Of a stretch of 64,000 nt of DNA, positions 21,912 to 33,211 are shown piece by piece (positions within the stretch are counted from its first letter, which is position 1; each line of letters starts with the position of its first letter). Location: positions 7,757,429 through 7,821,428 of the forward strand of contig JANVCC010000047.1 in the NCBI GenBank assembly GCA_025345505.1, read 5' to 3'. The position numbers were made by a program, and so were the translations under genes. The notes beneath the pieces were generated by a model. The model had not been told where the DNA came from. It saw nothing but the letters and a program-made list of their open reading frames with translations, and searched no databases. This DNA comes from Todiramphus chloris collaris. Taxonomy: Eukaryota > Chordata > Aves > Coraciiformes > Alcedinidae.

Positions 21912-22100
21912 AAGAAAGGTTCTTGCTTATACTTGCTCCTCTGCAGACCAAGGTCACTGATCAATCTTGGTCACCACGTTGGGGTGCAGAAAGCAAGAGG
22001 TGGCACCTGCAGGGAGGGGCGGCCAGGACAGGTGACCACAAACTGACCAACGAGGGATTCCATCCCATATACATCATCTTCAGTATAAAACTGAAGAATT
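21912..22100 (+). mobile_element. LTR fragment (bird ERVL-like), same family as 34730-35471
   Basis: Aligns by eye with the reverse complement of about 35102-35290. Shared blocks include ACTTGCTCCTCTGCAGACCA, CACGTTGGGGTGCAG, AAGAGGTGGCACCTG, CAGGACAGGTGACC and a TATA box in CAGTATAAAACTGA (22081-22093). It starts inside U3 and stops just after the TATA box at an ATT microsatellite. The copy is truncated on both sides. Confidence 0.75.
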
Positions 22101-22134
22101 ATATTATTATTATCATTATTAGTATTATTATTCT
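22097..22134. repeat. (ATT)n microsatellite, imperfect
   Basis: Imperfect ATT/ATC repeats following the LTR fragment. Confidence 0.85.
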
Positions 22135-22439
22135 AATCAATGCTGTTTTAATTTACTTTTCCAACCCAACCGTCTCTTTCCCTTATTCCCTTCCTCTTCC
22201 CCATCCTGTGAAGGAAGAGGGGTTAACAGAAAGCACTTATGAATTGGGTCTAGTGGCCAGCACAGCCCTGACCCTTGACATAACAGAAGTGTTTCCAGCT
22301 GGAAAGATGTGTTACTGTTTTAACTGGCATAAAGTCTCTGAGAGCAACTGTTGAGAAAGGGACAAAGCAAGAAAGCGGCAAAGCATGATCTTTGTCATTC
22401 AGAAAAGCATCATAATTACAGCAGCACACCGAACGCAGT

Positions 22440-22740
22440 AACATATTTTCTGTTTGCTACTTGCTGCCTCTCAGCAGTTTGAACAGCCAAAGGAAATGAG
22501 AGCCAGGGAGATTTACAGTATGTGTTGATACTCTCGCTGCGGGCGGAGAGATGCAGCTAATTGGCTTCAGACAATTTCGTAAAGGGAGCCTTTTGTAGAA
22601 GCAGAGGCACACCATTTTTAATTTCATTTCACTGTGGCGCGTGCAAAAAGGAGAAGGGAAGATTTCAAGCCTAATTGCATATAATCTTAATTAAAAATGA
22701 TAATGATCTTTCCTTTCCCTAACGTTCTTTTGACAAAGTT
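22440..22740. promoter_or_regulatory. Possible conserved noncoding element / enhancer
   Basis: Unique block mixing CpG-bearing motifs (CTCTCGCTGCGGGCGGAG, GTGGCGCGTG) with homeodomain-like cores (GCTAATTGGC, CCTAATTGCATATAAT, CTTAATTAAAAATGATAATG). This composition differs from the AT-rich surroundings and resembles vertebrate developmental enhancers. Function and conservation are inferred only. Confidence 0.25.
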
Positions 22741-23077
22741 TCTTGGTGGAGGAAAGAAGTGATGGGTGGGAGTTGCTGATGAGTGAGATGGACACTGGAT
22801 GAGATGCATTCTCCTTTTTCTTACTAATTACTCAGCTAATCAACTGAGCTTCCATTGTCAAATCTAAACACTAGGAAACAACTATTCCCTGGTTGCTGTC
22901 GTGCCACGCACCAGTGGAGTACTCCACTTGGCATATAGGAATACTGACTTAATGGAAAGCCCCAAACTACCTAAACCATGGAAAAACAATGCAAAGTAAC
23001 TGGCTGACCAACTGTTAATATGGGGAAAATATTAAAGCCAAGCCATTCCTCATGTATAAATGTTTCACAAATGCCAG

Positions 23078-23093
23078 TATATATATATATATA
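23078..23093. repeat. (TA)n dinucleotide array
   Basis: Eight TA units, followed by further AT-rich sequence. Confidence 0.85.
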
Positions 23094-23343
23094 AAATATC
23101 TATATAATAATTTAATGATTTTATAGGACCAAGCATACCTGATACTTTAAAAAGATTTTACCATTCTTTAATACTCCTGTGGAGGAGACACCCTCGAGAA
23201 ACTGAAATGGCACATTACAAAACCCACACACACTTGAGAGGACTAAAGGCTAGTGTGTTTGTGTCTCGTTTCTAGGTGAGCATCTATCCCGCATCTGCTC
23301 TCCCTCTCCTATCCCACTTCATGGTTTATTTTTGTTATCCTAC

Positions 23344-23491
23344 CTCAGTTCTTTGTGCAACACAGCTTTTGCAACCCTGTGGAGCCACAGCCTCATCTCT
23401 GTTTTCTTGTTCCAGATGGGGTAAATCCTGAAACACATCCAAGGATGACCCTCTTCCACTTGCATATTTGGTGTTCTCTCCGAAATCTTTC
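23344..23491 (-). other. Candidate internal exon, 148 bp
   Basis: On the minus strand the acceptor TTTGTCTCTACAG and donor CTGAG/GTAGGATAAC are both near consensus. Between them one frame is open for 49 codons, entered after one base and leaving in phase 0. It begins KDFGENTKYASGRGSSL and is rich in acidic and polar residues. The frame ends would join in phase with the candidate at 25103-25184. I do not recognise the protein and it may be a pseudo-exon. Confidence 0.25.
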
Positions 23492-23881
23492 CTGTAGAGA
23501 CAAATGAAGAGCAATGATCAACTTCTTCCAGATTTTACTAAGCTCTTGTGCACAAAAAACAAGAAGGCACATTTAAAAATGTAATCATCCGCAAAACCTA
23601 GCAAGTGTTTTACAGAAAGAAAGTCACTAAAAATGCATCCTCCTTCACAAAGCTGCAATAATACCAAGGATTTAATCTGTTCACTAACGCCTGAAAATGA
23701 GGAAAGTGCAACACTGGAAGCATTTTCCAGGAAGGAGCTCCTCCCATAGCCAGCATTTCCTCCGGGCACTTGAGCCAGCTGAATGCCACCTCAGCTAGAG
23801 GATCCCTTTGTGAATGATAGATTTCACAGCTGGACAGTTCCTTTATCAAATGTACTGCCATCTCAATTAGAAAATCCTCAC

Positions 23882-23992
23882 CATGAATAGCAGCATCTGC
23901 CCATAAGATTTAAGCTCCTTAAACCAAGCTTCTGTCTTGTCAACAGCTTCCTGCATTTTACAGCTTCCAAGTCGCTGAACCATCACTTCATC
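23882..23992 (-). other. Candidate internal exon, 111 bp
   Basis: On the minus strand a pyrimidine-rich stretch ending GTGTAGTGCAG precedes 37 open codons, and the donor is ATG/GTGAGG. The peptide contains VMVQRLGSCKMQEAVDK and TEAWFKELKSYG, helix-like with charged residues. It is phase 0 on both sides, which does not fit directly between the two neighbouring candidates, so a missing exon or chance must be invoked. Confidence 0.2.
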
Positions 23993-24213
23993 CTGCACTA
24001 CACACAAACATCAGAAGGTAGTTTAAAAGAACCAAGAAGTTAATTTTAAGCTAAAAAATGAGCTGAGAATAGGGAGAGGATGTGTTGTTCTCACAACTGG
24101 ATCCATTTTACAGTCCTCTCAGTGCTCTGTCACTTGTAACAATGCATATTCAGTTTTGAAAAGCCTAGTGTGAGCTAAGTGCTAGATCTTGCCACCAGAT
24201 TACAAAGATTCCA

Positions 24214-24345
24214 CAGCAGGGTCACTCAGAGCAGGGGGCTCAGGATCCCATTGTCCAGATGGGTTTGGAATCTCTGCAGACAAGGAGACTCCACAACCTC
24301 TCTGGGCAGCCTGGGACAGCCTCTGACACCCTCACACCAAAGAAG
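24214..24345 (-). mobile_element. CR1 LINE internal fragment (subfamily 1)
   Basis: Matches the part of subfamily 1 between the tail and the ORF2 end: AGCAGGGTCACTCAGAGCAG, TGGGTTTGGAATCTCTGCAG, TCTCTGGGCAGCCTGGGACA. The tail itself is absent, so this copy is truncated at both ends or has lost its 3' terminus. Confidence 0.88.
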
Positions 24346-25690
24346 AGACCAGCCTTGTCTTTAATCAGTCTTCAACAACAGACTGAAAAGTGTTGTAGGT
24401 TAAAAACAGCACAGGAGCTCACTGCAAATGGCCAAGCAGCTGATGAGATAGCAGTGATGGTCATGAAATATGCATGTGGACAACAAGTACAGAGTGGAAA
24501 CGGAGGCTGTTAGGGTCCCCATATCCTTCTGGCTATTGTAAATCCATAAAGGTTTCTTCAGTACCATCTGGATTTGTAATGGGGGGATAACAGGACAAAG
24601 CACGTTTAATTCCTGCAGATGCAAATGACATCAGAGTGGAGTTGATTATTTCAGCAGGAATATTTAGGCGTTTGATTTTTCCTCCTCATGACTAAGCTTT
24701 ACTGATAACCGAGTAGAAAAGCTAAAAGGAAATTGTCAAGTATATTTTCTTACTTTATATTAATGACTTTTTAGTTTAGGATTGAGAATCTGATCAGTCC
24801 ACTGCAGCGTTCAGGACACATCTAATCACAGTTTCATTCTCACAATGCAATGAAAGGAGAAAGCACTTTAAGAACAAAAGACATGATCAGTACTGCCTCT
24901 AAAGGAGGGGTTAAATTAAAATTTAAAGCACTATCATCGTGGAATCACAGTGAAGTTTTGACCTGGTCAGTTTAAAATTTCCCAGGGCTCTCCAAGCACC
25001 ACTGATGCTGCATCAGTAGAGAACATTTACTGTGAATGAGGGGTTGACGCTTTAGGACCATTCCTCTGGGTCGATCATTTCTGGCTGTAAGGACAGGCTT
25101 ACTTAGCTTTGCTTAGAGCTGCTAATAATGAATATAATTCAGGCTTAATGATCTGTGAACAACTTTGTGTATTTTTTTTTAATCCTGTGGGAAGACTACT
25201 CTGGCTGTTGAACAGCTTGACCATAAAAAAATTCAGAGTCCCAAAATGTCCCATCTGGGAGATGTGGAACTGATTGAAAGAAAAGTCTTGAAATTGGCCT
25301 CCCTTATGGATCTGCCCTTTCCTTTCTGGCTTGTAGGCACAGTGGTGGCAGTGAATGACCAGCATGACCTGGGGAGGAGGGGGAGTTACAGTAAGTCTTC
25401 AGATCACCTCAAAGGCGATCCAGCAGCAGTGACACTGAAATAATTCACAAGATTGTACAACCATATATTTTTTCTTTCACCTTGGTGTGAAGGTAGTTAA
25501 CGTTAATTAGGATGCTTTGTTGCAATAACACTACAATGACAATTAACTCTTCTTTTTTGAGGCTGGAGTAACTCAGAATGTTGTCAGTCTCCGTGCACCT
25601 CCACGCAGTCCAGTTTCAGAAGAGGATGAACCATTGAGTTCTTTTAATTCAGCACCCAACTGGCCAACATGAAATGAGTCACAAAATTGA
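24346..25690. other. Single-copy noncoding interval with one exon candidate
   Basis: No complete gene is recognised. It contains the minus-strand candidate at 25103-25184. Confidence 0.45.
25103..25184 (-). other. Candidate internal exon, 82 bp
   Basis: The minus-strand acceptor GTAGTCTTCCCACAG and donor GCTAA/GTAAGCC flank 82 bases with a single open frame: two bases, 26 codons, two bases. It reads LKKNTQSCSQIIKPELYSLL and ends LSKA. The other two frames have stops. Phase-compatible with 23344-23491. No family recognised. Confidence 0.22.
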
Positions 25691-26121
25691 TTAGAGGGTT
25701 GGAGCACCTCTCCTGTGAAGACAGGCTGAGAGAGTTGGGGTTGTTCAGCCTGGAGAAGAGGCGGCTCTGGGGGAACCTTATAGACACCTTCCAATACCTG
25801 AAAGGGGACTAGAAAGCAGGGGAGGGTCTATTCCCAAGGGTCTGTAGTGACAGCACAAGGGGTAATGGCTTTAAGGTAGAAAAGGGAAGATTTAGGTTAG
25901 ACTTTAGGAAAGAGTTCTTTAATATGAGGGTGATAGATCACTGGAATAGGATGCCCAGAGAGGTGGTGGAGGCCCCATCCCTGAAGACATTCAAGGCCAG
26001 GCTTGATGGGGCTCTGAGCAGCTTAACCTCATTGGAGATGTCTCTGCTTACTTCAGGGGGGTTGGACTAGATGACCTTTAGAGGTCCCTTCCAACCCAAT
26101 ACATTCTATGATTCTATGATC
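25691..26121 (+). mobile_element. CR1 LINE 3' end (classic type)
   Basis: Covers the ORF2 end from the [25 protein letters not shown] region to the tail ATTCTATGATTCTATGATC. It keeps the textbook GGTTGGACTAGATGACCTTT and GAGGTCCCTTCCAACCCAAT blocks. Frameshifts break the coding part. This is the best-preserved canonical CR1 tail in the window. Confidence 0.96.
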
Positions 26122-27356
26122 CAAAGGGGTGAAAAAAAGGCATCATTACGTTAATTCTTCACCATCATTCATTTGGGCTCTACCACAAAATGACGCCTGT
26201 GTGAACTCTGTGAGCAAACTACCATCAGCTCAGTCTAGAAGGAACTGGTTGGTAGGAATGAGCTAATGCAAAAGCATTTGGCACAGCAATTTCAAGTACA
26301 CCTTTCAGGAGGATGTTACTGCTTCCATAAGTCAGTAGTAGTTCTGGTTCAGGCTATGAAATCTTTGTCTGCAAAATGATTTTCCTCTTTTGAAGATGAC
26401 AAGTCCTTAATTACCATGCCTCTTTTAGTTCAATTAATATTTATAACATTTTGCCCATGAGTTGGGTTTTTTTTTTCCCTGTATGTGATTTAATGCTACT
26501 TGTTCTAGCTCTGGAATCACTCTTTGCCTGAGTGACACGATATTTGTGTCTCATCTAAATGCTTTGGTTATATTTGGTACCTTAGCAAAATCAGCACTTT
26601 CTATTCATTACCTAAATGAGCGATCAGAGTATTTTGCTCTTTTGCTGCTATTTGGTTCTAAGTGATGTTTTACAGATAAACATAATCTGGTGGACTTCAC
26701 AGCAGCCATATGTAAGAAATGGCTGCCCTATAGGAACTTCATCTAAACTGCAAAATGAATAATAAATGTTTTCCAATAGAGGCTTCCCAGCATATGGCCT
26801 TTTGAATCATTTATAAGTTGGGCCCCTCCAGTAAGTCTTTTCATATTTAATGCATTAAGTTGGAGTATTTATTGCATTTTTGAAAAGCATGAAGGATGAG
26901 GTTCAGGACAAAAATCATTCAGAGTTTGGATGAAAGGAAAAACAAATATTTTAGGTCATATATAAAACTAATTAGGGATAGACTGTGCCTTCAGGTAGAA
27001 CCTTTAATAAAATCCCGCTCACCCCACTCTCAAGCAAAGGCTTAAGTTCTGCATTCACATCTGAAACATCATTTCTCCAGCACTCCCTTGATACACAGAG
27101 CAAACAACTTAAAAAGTTGTGGTGGGCCCTTTCCCCTACCACAGACAGCAAAAAGTAATCCCTAGCTACCTGCTGCCTGCCTCCTCCCCTCCTCTGGCCT
27201 CAGAGAGGGTCTGAGGGTGTAGCTACCAGCACATCTCTGGGCTCCTCTGGGGAGTTCTTCTGCCAGGGCTGTGCAAGTGGGTTGCAAACCCCTTACTTTA
27301 TACAGCTCTTCATAAACTGGATTAAGGCTGTGGGCAATCTGGCTCCTCAAGATAAA
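26122..27356. other. Single-copy noncoding interval
   Basis: No gene is recognised. A 38-base minus-strand stretch (27023-27060) has acceptor and donor signals and an open frame (VNAELKPLLESG), too short to carry weight. Confidence 0.45.
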
Positions 27357-28023
27357 TGTGGATAGCAACTTGCCCATGACCCAGCAATGGGCCCTCATGG
27401 CCAAGAAGGCCAATGGTCTCCTGGGGTGCATGAAGAACAGTGTGAACAGAAGGTTGAGGGAGGTTCTCATCCACTTCTACTGTGCCCTAGAGAGGACACC
27501 TCTGGAGTACTGTGTCCAGTTCTGGGCTCCCCAGGTCAAGAGAGATAAGGAACTACCAGAGAGAGTCCTGCAGATGCTGGGAAGATGCTGAGGCGCTGGA
27601 GCATGTCTGTGCCCAAGAAAGGCTGAGGGCCCTGGGGCTGTTCAGCTGGAGAAGAGTAGCCTGAGAGGGGAGCTGAGCAATGCTGAGCAAGAGTTAAAGG
27701 GCCCCTGGGGAGCAAGAGGATGGGGCCAGACTCTTCTCAGTGGTGCCCAGTGACAGGACAAGGGGCAATGGACACAAACTGGAACCCAGGAGGTTCCATG
27801 TGAGCAGGAAGAGAAAGTTCTTTGGTGTGAGGGTGTCAGAGGCTGTGCCAGGCTGCCCAGAGAGGTTGTGGAGTCTCCTTCTCTGGAGAGATTCCAAACC
27901 CGCCTGGACACTGGGATGCTGGGCCCCCTGCTCTGGGTGACCCTGCTGGATGGAGCAGGGGGGTGGCACCAGATCATCTCCAGAGGTCCCTTCCAAACCC
28001 CACCATGCTGTGTGATTCTATAT
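27357..28023 (+). mobile_element. CR1 LINE 3' third (subfamily 1)
   Basis: Collinear with 9154-9820. The ORF2 end reads TQQWALMAKKANGLLGCMKN and EYCVQFWAPQVKRDKELPER in frame before stopping. The 3' UTR has the GGGCCCCCTGCTCTGGGTGA block and GATCATCTCCAGAGGTCCCT. The tail is short (TGTGTGATTCTATATA). Confidence 0.95.
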
Positions 28024-29014
28024 ATGAATTATTGACCTGGAAGAGCAGCATTTTCTTGAATTGGTACCTAAAGGCAAACCTTCAAGGAGGCTTGGCATAC
28101 AGTCATGGTTGGGGTCACCTAGCAGAAAGTAGATATTCTGGCTACTTAGCACTGATGTGGCGAGGTCCTTTGAGGACACTGTTGCAGGTTCCTCCCTCAG
28201 TCCTTCCCAGACTTCTCCTTGGCAAAGCCTACCTGAATGCTCTCCACATGTGCAGCACAAAGGGCTGGCTCAAGACTGGGGACAAGACTGCACAACCAAG
28301 AGGCTCAAGCCAAACTGTACATGGCCATTGCAGTGCGAGGTGCTTCTAAAGATCAGTGTTGAGGTTTGCAAAGCTCTTCACGGGGATGGGGTGGCCATGA
28401 GAAGAGATGCATGCAGTGCTCCAGGTAACAGACATGGATGAGATACACCGATAACAGTGTTTAACCTGGAGAAAATGGAGATGTTTTCAAGAGCTGAAAA
28501 GCACTGGCATGTCTTGCCTGTCTTTCTTGGGGCAGCAGGACAATTATCAGCTTGCATTAACAAGGAGAAGTTATTTTATTTTCAAAAGCAGAAAACGGCA
28601 GAGCAGGCACTAAAACAAGACCAAGCCAAAACAAAACAAAAATTAAATATTTTTTTCACTGAAATGAAAACGACAGATCGCTTTGTTTGTTATTTTTTCA
28701 CATCCTACTGGCAAATACATGCTGTAAAAGCCAGGACATGCTTGTAAGCCAGGCACGCTGGATGACTTTGCATGGTTCAATTTACGTTTTCTGTTGTAAA
28801 GGTGAATGTTGCTAACGCAGGCGAGATATTCTGCCTCTGGAAGGCACTGATTAGCGTTTATTATTAGCAGCTCTCTGCCTGTTTATTTTGTTGAATTACC
28901 CATTTGTCTGAAAAGTGTGGTTCTGATGTGCTTATCACTAACAAGATTACGATCTGTTCAAGTGGCCCGATCTAGGCTGCGCTTGCCAAATGAATAACAC
29001 AAAGTACCTTTTAG
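28024..29014. other. Single-copy noncoding interval
   Basis: No gene is recognised. The minus-strand stretch 28233-28275 is splice-flanked and open but only 43 bases. The distal part holds the possible conserved element at 28790-28995. Confidence 0.45.
28790..28995. promoter_or_regulatory. Possible conserved noncoding element beside a tandem duplication
   Basis: Unique block with GCTAACGCAGGCGAG, GATTAGCGTTTATTATTAGC, TGTTTATTTTG (forkhead-like), TGTGGTT (RUNX-like), CTTATCAC (GATA-like) and TTGCCAAA. It has several CpG in an otherwise CpG-poor region. The density of distinct motifs resembles a vertebrate enhancer. Inference only. Confidence 0.25.
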
Positions 29015-29138
29015 TCTGATACCTTACAGAGTCAAGAGGTCTCGCTGTGATACCAGACCCCGATATCATTTCAGCTTCTGATACCTTACAGAGTCAATAG
29101 GTCTCGCTGTGATACCAGACCCCGATATCATTTCAGCT
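29015..29138. repeat. 62-bp tandem duplication, two copies
   Basis: Copy 1 (29015-29076) and copy 2 (29077-29138) are identical apart from one G-to-T change (GTCAAGAGG versus GTCAATAGG). Each starts TCTGATACCTTACAGAGTCA and ends CGATATCATTTCAGCT. The near identity means the duplication is recent compared with the CR1 copies. Confidence 0.97.
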
Positions 29139-29263
29139 TCTATTAATACGAGGCAGCAGGACTTAGCTGTGGATGAACAAACTCCCTGCCTCCCGGCCAA
29201 TGGATCATGCAGAGACCATGGAAAAGCAACAGCTCAGCTTTCTAACCTCAGCCCCGATTTTGA

Positions 29264-29815
29264 AATGGAATCATTGAATTGTTTTGGTTGGAAGAGACCT
29301 TTAAGATCATCAAGTCCAACTGTTGCCCCAGTACTGCCAGGGCATCACTAACCCATGTCCCTCAGCACCACATCTCCATGGCTTGGAAACCCCTCCAGGG
29401 ATCATGGGGACTCCACCACTGCCCTGGGCAGCCTGGGACAGACCTGGACAACCCTTCAAGGGGAAGAAATTGTTCCTCAGCTCCACGTTAAACCTTCCCT
29501 GGTGCAATCTGAGGCTGGTTCCTCTTGTCCTGTCACTTGCTCCTTGGGAGCAGAGCCCAACACCCCCTGGCTCCCACCTCCTGTCAGGGAGCTGTCAAGA
29601 ACCAGAAGGTCTCCCCTCAGCCTCCTTTTCTCCAGGCTCAACAACCCCAGGTCCCTCAGCGGCTCCTCACCACCCTTGTGCTCTAGACCCTTCCCCAGCT
29701 TTGCTGGCTTTCTCTGGACACTCTCCAACCCCTCAGTGTCCTTCTTGGAGGGGCTCAAAATTGACCCTAGGATCTGAGGGGCGGCCTCCCCAGTGCCATG
29801 TACAGGAGGATGATC
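29264..29815 (-). mobile_element. CR1 LINE 3' third (subfamily 2)
   Basis: Long subfamily-2 copy: reversed tail, ACCCATGTCCCTCAGCACCA, CTTGGAAACCCCTCCAGGGA, then the ORF2 end (minus-strand [12 protein letters not shown] in one frame) as far as the CCCAGTGCCATGTACAGGAG block. It serves as an internal reference showing that TGTCACTTG is normally followed by CTCCTTGGGAGCAG, the join interrupted at 50640. Confidence 0.95.
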
Positions 29816-32031
29816 ATGGGATATTTCTTTAATATGGTACAGAGGAGCCCAAAATCATAGGACAGTCCGACTCTAAAGCAGAGGAGATGCTTTCCCGTGG
29901 GTAAGAAAATGACGTGCGGATGCGATCGGTGGCTGAGATTTGAGATGCATGCAGCATCTGCTATCCTTAGCCTTGCAAAGCTCTCTAGCCCGTGCACTGG
30001 CACGTTCCTACAAGGCCAATCTGCCCCCGCACAGAAGCAGAGGTGACGTACCCTCGGGTCCTCTCGGCTGATCCAGACCTTCCCGTTTCTCGTGTAGAAA
30101 CACCAAGTGACACGTAACATCTCAAACCTCCACTCAGCACCCCAGCTATAATCTGGAAGAGCCTTAAAATGAATAATTTATTTCTCGTCAGCCTGGCTAA
30201 AACACAGGGATCATTCAGGAAAGACCTAGAGATACTGAACTCCGTACATTGATTTGATAATTTCATTATGATTAGTTAATAAATCACTGCAGCCAAGTGT
30301 TAATAATATTTTTCTGCAAGAGATGCTTTTCATTGATTACGTGGCTCTCTTGCAATACTGTTCTAATGAAACACTCTGCACATAGCCTATGAAAATATAT
30401 TGCAGGCAGCACACAAATTCAGGCTCATTTTTTCTTCAGATTTCAATAGAGCTTCCAAACTCTTAAGATCTTTAGCACCTCTGTCCAGCTACAGTGTAAT
30501 ACTGTAGGTTTCCTTGCCATTGTCAGAATAAGGAATTATGCAGAACATGTGGTCTTGGAGGACAAGCTATTTTTGTTCCTAATTGGTGTGTGTTCATAGA
30601 CAGGAGAATGAATACTGTTTTCACTTCTATTCTAAAGAGAGCAAGTGATTTAAACTGATGGCTTGAGAAGAAAATGAATACAGGATTCCATGTTTTACTC
30701 TCTGCTACAGAATCTGGTATAATCCTTATGCCTCCTTAACAGGTCTTTTTAAGAGGAAAAATATTTAGAGGGGGAAAAAAAAAAAAGAATTTTTCACCCT
30801 CCATCTTTCCCTCAAAGTTTAAAATTCTCTCAAACAAGTGAAAATGTAGAAATCAATTTTGCCTTCCTGGTCTTCAGATATTAGACAGCATGGAATGCTG
30901 TTGTTTGGGGTTTTCTTGAGAACGTTGTTTGACCAGAGCAGCAACAAAGGAAAACTGGAAACTGGTGTTTGTCCTACTGCTTGGCCAGGGTTGGTCTAAA
31001 TTGGTGCCAATGGCTCTGTAGTTTACCAGTAACGTTGTGAAGCAGTTGCTTAGATGGTTGCTGAATTAAATACTTGCCCTACAAGGTGTCACCTGCTTTC
31101 TGAAGACTGTGTTAAACCAAGGTTCAAAGTTTCCACAGTTTCAGAGGGAGTTTCCTCCCCCCATCCCCTCCACCTTCTCCCTGACCTCCAATACATCAGC
31201 TCTCAAGCTCTAACCAATACTCCAAACACGCACAAAAATATTTTCTTCTGACAGAAAGTGCAACTATTCTTCTCTTATTTCAGTTGTTGGGAGACTGGAG
31301 AGGCAAGGGTCACACTGTTATCTCGTCTGAAGAGCATCATATAGATTTAGACACAATTATTTGTGAATGAGGACTAATTTCACAACCCCTGTATTCTCCC
31401 CCAGGCTCTCAGAAGAGTATAGTCCAACAGGTGGAGATAACATTGGTAAAGTGCAGCAAAGTCAATTATTACACAGAAAGCGAGAAGCCAGTATCATCTT
31501 CTGAGGCATATTCTGATAGGAAGGGAACTATCGTGTGAAAACTCTTCTGTTTGCTTTTCCTCAGGGCTACCAGAAATGAATCATCCAAGGTTTAGTTGGG
31601 CCGGTTTAAGATGTTACTGCTCCAACCTGCCTGGCCTGCCCACGCCAGGGAATGCAGATCCTTGGAAAAGAGGGAAATGGCAGTGTCCTAGGAGGGGAAA
31701 CCAGTCTTATAACCTGGTCAAAACCCACCCCGTTGGCAGCTCAAGGCAGCATGAAGGTGTATGAAGCAAATGCTCCATTTGGTTACTCTGACCAGGGCAG
31801 TAACAATTTCCAGGCTAAAGCAAAGTTTGCCACATTCCACCTCTTGTCCTTCAGAGAGTAGAGAGGAAAAGTAAATGTGCTTCCAGCAGGTTTTCTACGT
31901 CACCATCATCACCTGTGTGAGTGACTCTGCAGCTTTATTCTGGGTTAATGGTGCAAACCGTGTTTAAGTTTTTGGCATTTTAACTTGCGTAACCAGCAGT
32001 TTTTTCCCACTTGACATAGGGAAGCAGATTT
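29816..32031. other. Single-copy noncoding interval
   Basis: No gene is recognised. AT-rich blocks around 30240-30420 (TTAGTTAATAAATCAC and similar) could be conserved, which cannot be tested here. Confidence 0.45.
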
Positions 32032-32412
32032 CACAGAATCATAGAATAGTTTCAGCTGAAAGAGACCTTCAAGATCATCAAATCCAACCTTACTCCTAGC
32101 CCTAACAAAACCACTAAACCATGTCCCTAAGCACAACATCCAACCGCCTCTTAAACACCTCCAGGGATGGTGACTCCACCAGCTCCCTGGGCAGGCCATT
32201 CCAATGCCTGACAACCCTTTCTGGAAAGAAAGGCTTCCTGAGATCCAGCCTGAACCTCCACTGGTTCAACTTCAGGCCATTTCCTCTTGTTCTGCCACTT
32301 GTCACCAGGGAGAACAGACCAACTCCTGCCTCGCTACAACTTCCCTTCAGGTAGTTGTAGAGGGCAATAAGGTCTCCCCTCAGCCTTCTTTTCTCAAGGC
32401 TAAGATTTCTCA
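32032..32412 (-). mobile_element. CR1 LINE 3' end (subfamily 4)
   Basis: The minus strand encodes [20 protein letters not shown], then [17 protein letters not shown] and [17 protein letters not shown] in one open frame of 99 codons to the normal end of ORF2, with 3' UTR and tail (CACAGAATCATAGAATAGTT in reverse). The intact reading frame suggests a comparatively young insertion. Confidence 0.95.
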
Positions 32413-33211
32413 CAAAAGAACTTAGGGTTTTTTTCTCCTTGTTTTGCCATCAAGAACCAACATTACATAGTGTTCCAGATGAAAGATGCAAATCCAGCAG
32501 CCCAGTAGAAAAAGTATCCCATGAGAGACAATAGAGCTTTGGGGAATTTCCTTGAAGATGCAAATACTGAAGATAGAGGTTGTGAAAGAAAAAAAATTAA
32601 AAGGAAAGCAATGTTGCTAAGAGCATGAAAGAGAGGAAGAAGGATACCAAGCCAGGAATGAAGGTGACCTTTGCTATCGTATACTAATAAAGCACAAAAA
32701 CGGTGCAGAGAAGACAAGGAATAATTCAAAGGAAACAATCAGTGAGGAATTTACACCAAAACAAACAAAAAGGAGCTAGAGAAAGCTGGCAAGGCAAGGT
32801 GTTGGATTGCCATTCCGGGAAGTATTAATCTATGTGAGACAGCTAAGAATAACTAACTCAGCTCAGGCAGATGCAGAGGGATGGAAACGAAGCAGGTCCC
32901 TGCCAAGGCAGTCTGCCATAGCACTCCCATACACCCTCTCATTTTGCTTTCCTGGACTGCAAGTTGTGTTTTATCTTGTAGACCCCAAGCAGATAATTTC
33001 CTATCACAAACCCCACCCTATTTTATTCATTAAAGCAGCACCTATTTTACCTGTCATTGAGGATTTATTTTTTCTTTTCTTTTGTATTACAAGAAACTGT
33101 GGGTTTTTGGCTGTCTGCAGTTAGTTGGTCAGCCTGTCTTGACACTGGGTTGCATCAAGTGGGTTGAGACCACCACCACTGCAGTACGTATATGTCTACT
33201 AAGCAGTGCTA
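32413..33211. other. Single-copy noncoding interval
   Basis: Nothing recognised. Open frames at 32463 and 32807 lack domains. Confidence 0.5.

Larger units (their letters stand above)
22135..24213. other. Single-copy noncoding interval with exon candidates
   Basis: Contains a possible conserved element (22440-22740), a short TA array (23078-23093) and two splice-flanked minus-strand open stretches described separately. No complete gene is recognised. Confidence 0.45.

Noticed and set aside
27642..27996. Minus-strand frames rich in Pro, Ser and Leu
   Set aside because: Antisense of the CR1 at 27357-28023. The same peptide recurs at every subfamily-1 copy.
26581..28275. Several 27-45-base splice-flanked open stretches (for example 27023-27060, 28233-28275)
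   Set aside because: At this length an open frame is expected by chance and the phases do not link into one transcript.
29323..29832. 169-codon Pro-rich plus-strand frame
   Set aside because: Antisense to the CR1 at 29264-29815.
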